Assembly (NCBI GenBank): GCA_964473995.1
Contig: CAYYRB010000024.1
Location: 1 to 32,561 of the forward strand
Direction of reading: 5' to 3'
Origin: JAKRSD01 sp964473995
GTDB taxonomy: Bacteria; Bacteroidota; Bacteroidia; CAIKAF01
DNA length: 32,561 bases
The translations under genes were made by a program, and so were the position numbers. Shown one piece after another: positions 31,451 through 32,561 of the stretch; position 1 is the first letter of the stretch; the number at the start of each line of letters is the position of its first letter. The notes beneath the pieces were generated by a model. It was not told where the DNA came from, did not search any database, and was given only the letters and a program-made list of their open reading frames with translations.

Positions 31451-32229
31451 CCTTCAACCCCATGAAACAGGAACGTATTTTGCGGATGGGATTGGCAACC
31501 CTTCTTTTACTAAATCTGGGCACCATAGGCGTGCTGCTGCTGGTAAAATCGAAAGCCGAAAAACGGCTCACGAACGCCTCGGGCTACCTGCGCGAACTGG
31601 GCGAACAATACATTGATTACCTTGTGGAAGTACGGGACACACTCGACGTGGAAACCGAAATTTCCATCCTGGAACCCGTACCCGTCGATATCGACATGCT
31701 CATCCGCGACAAAATTCCCGTGCGCATGAACGTGGAAGTAAACGAAGGCCTGAAGATTCCCGTGGCCATGAATATCAGCGAGGTGGTACACGTGGATACG
31801 TCCATCATAATGAAAGAAAAAGCCGACGTGTATGCCAAAAGTGTGATTCCCGTAAACCAAAAATTCACCTGGCTCTGGAGCAAAACCAAAGGCCCCAAAA
31901 TGAAAATCAAGGCCGACATTCCGCTGGATCAGAACATGCAGATTGCCTTTAATGACAAGCTCCGCTTTGAGAGCGACATTCCCGTGCGCTTCACGCTCAG
32001 GGACAATCTGCCCGTGAACCTGGATCTGGATATACCGGTGGACCAAAAAATTGATCTGGCCCTGCAAGTAAGGCAGCGCGCGGTAGTGGGCTTTCCATTC
32101 AACATGAAAATGCGTGGAAAAATTCCCATCACCATGAAAATTCCCGTAAAAATTCCACTGCGCGAAACACCCATTAAAACTTATCTGGACAAAACCGCCG
32201 ACGAATTGGACGACATGTTATCCTTCTGA
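31444..32229 (+). CDS. Membrane-anchored protein with IPV-type beta repeats, function unknown
   Basis: The start is ATG 31444 or, more likely, ATG 31462 (MKQERILRMG), giving 261 or 255 residues. One N-terminal membrane helix (about residues 10-28 from 31462, LATLLLLNLGTIGVLLLV) leaves the rest outside the cytoplasm. The extracytoplasmic part is a series of short strands built on a repeating (D/K)IPVxMxxxV theme: KIPVRMNVEV, KIPVAMNISE, DIPLDQNMQI, DIPVRFTLRD, NLPVNLDLDI, KIPITMKI and KIPVKIPLRE. Hydrophobic residues alternate, as in amphipathic beta-strands. I know no family name. A -7-like TACCTTCA precedes ATG 31462 by 5 nt. A macrodomain gene follows 3 nt later, so the two are probably co-transcribed. 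Confidence 0.87.
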   Translation: MITFNPMKQERILRMGLATLLLLNLGTIGVLLLVKSKAEKRLTNASGYLRELGEQYIDYLVEVRDTLDVETEISILEPVPVDIDMLIRDKIPVRMNVEVNEGLKIPVAMNISEVVHVDTSIIMKEKADVYAKSVIPVNQKFTWLWSKTKGPKMKIKADIPLDQNMQIAFNDKLRFESDIPVRFTLRDNLPVNLDLDIPVDQKIDLALQVRQRAVVGFPFNMKMRGKIPITMKIPVKIPLRETPIKTYLDKTADELDDMLSF

Positions 32230-32232
32230 GCC

Positions 32233-32561
32233 ATGCACATCGAAATCGTCCTTGGCGACATTACCGAAGTAGCCGCCGACATCATCGTGAATGCGGCCAA
32301 CTCCACGCTCTTGGGAGGCGGCGGAGTGGACGGAGCCATACACCGCAAAGGAGGCCCGGCCATTTTGGAGGAGTGCATCCGCATCAGGGAAAAATCGGGG
32401 GGCTGCCCCGCGGGAGAAGCCGTGATTACGGGTGCGGGAAATCTGCAAGCAAGGTACGTGGTACATACGGTAGGTCCCGTCTGGCGCAATGGAAGTGAGA
32501 ACGAAGATCAGCTCTTGGCTTCCTGCTACCTGAAAAGCATGGCCCTGGCTGTAAAGCATGG
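32233..32561 (+). CDS. Macrodomain protein (ADP-ribose hydrolase-like), 3' end cut by window
   Basis: ATG 32233 begins an open frame of 109 codons that runs off the window edge. It has the macrodomain hallmarks MHIEIVLGDITEVAADIIVNAANSTLLGGGGVDGAIHRKGG (residues 1-41; the NAAN and GGGVDGAIH loops bind ADP-ribose), then CPAGEAVITGAGNL and YVVHTVGPVW. This corresponds to the YmdB/O-acetyl-ADP-ribose deacetylase group, about 170 residues when complete, so roughly 60 are missing. The family removes ADP-ribose modifications or hydrolyses O-acetyl-ADP-ribose. It is 3 nt after the IPV-repeat gene. Confidence 0.95.
   Translation, partial: MHIEIVLGDITEVAADIIVNAANSTLLGGGGVDGAIHRKGGPAILEECIRIREKSGGCPAGEAVITGAGNLQARYVVHTVGPVWRNGSENEDQLLASCYLKSMALAVKH

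Noticed and set aside
32233..32561. Macrodomain and IPV-repeat genes as a defence or toxin-antitoxin module
   Set aside because: The visible macrodomain is of the housekeeping YmdB type, no ADP-ribosyltransferase toxin is in view and the gene is cut by the window edge, so this would be speculation.

Overview
This window comes from the chromosome of a member of the Bacteroidota and was probably assembled from short reads, perhaps as a metagenome bin. The phylum call rests on four things. Promoter-like boxes match the Bacteroidota -7 consensus TAnnTTTG. The starts I inspected lack an obvious Shine-Dalgarno sequence. Family content is typical (RprX/RprY-type two-component pair, PepSY-like secreted protein, LuxC-type acyl-CoA reductase beside a dicluster ferredoxin, large secreted PIG-L deacetylase). 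prfB carries the classical +1 programmed frameshift. I cannot name the genus. No tRNA, rRNA, CRISPR array, insertion sequence or prophage is visible; this is a housekeeping region with a few poorly characterised envelope genes.

Layout. Positions 1-5108 hold a minus-strand run: a TPR protein, a sensor kinase, its response regulator, then gmd and fcl for GDP-L-fucose synthesis. The TPR gene is interrupted by a 100-N gap. Positions 5208-15928 are a plus-strand run: secreted PIG-L deacetylase, prfB, glycerol-3-phosphate dehydrogenase, a membrane protein, a giant NtrY-like kinase and an anchored coiled-coil protein. Positions 15941-21311 are minus strand: a 1173-residue outer-membrane-type protein and the etfB-etfA pair. 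Next come pdhB (+), fbp (-), a repeat-rich intergenic stretch, a GNAT acetyltransferase (+), and the minus-strand group serC-serA-thyA. The right end holds a hemerythrin-like di-iron protein (+), a secreted hypothetical protein (-), a ferredoxin (-) diverging from an acyl-CoA reductase (+), a PepSY-like protein, a second 100-N gap, a membrane-anchored repeat protein and the start of a macrodomain protein.

Most notable points. (1) Both N gaps are flanked by exact 55-nt direct repeats, which points to assembler joins between contigs overlapping by k=55. Removing one repeat copy plus the Ns (155 nt) at the first gap restores the TPR reading frame to a stop that overlaps the TTG start of the downstream kinase (TTGA). 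This supports both the repair and translational coupling. (2) prfB needs a +1 shift at CTT-TGA-C behind an internal AGGAGG. (3) A perfect 18-bp palindrome between the ferredoxin and acyl-CoA reductase genes consists of two abutting, oppositely oriented -7 boxes. (4) Two -7 boxes end 4 nt before an ATG, which predicts leaderless mRNAs.

I found no convincing wholly new multi-gene system. The least explained proteins are the repeat protein at 31444-32229, the outer-membrane-type protein at 15941-19462, and the membrane protein plus giant kinase pair at 10529-14978.
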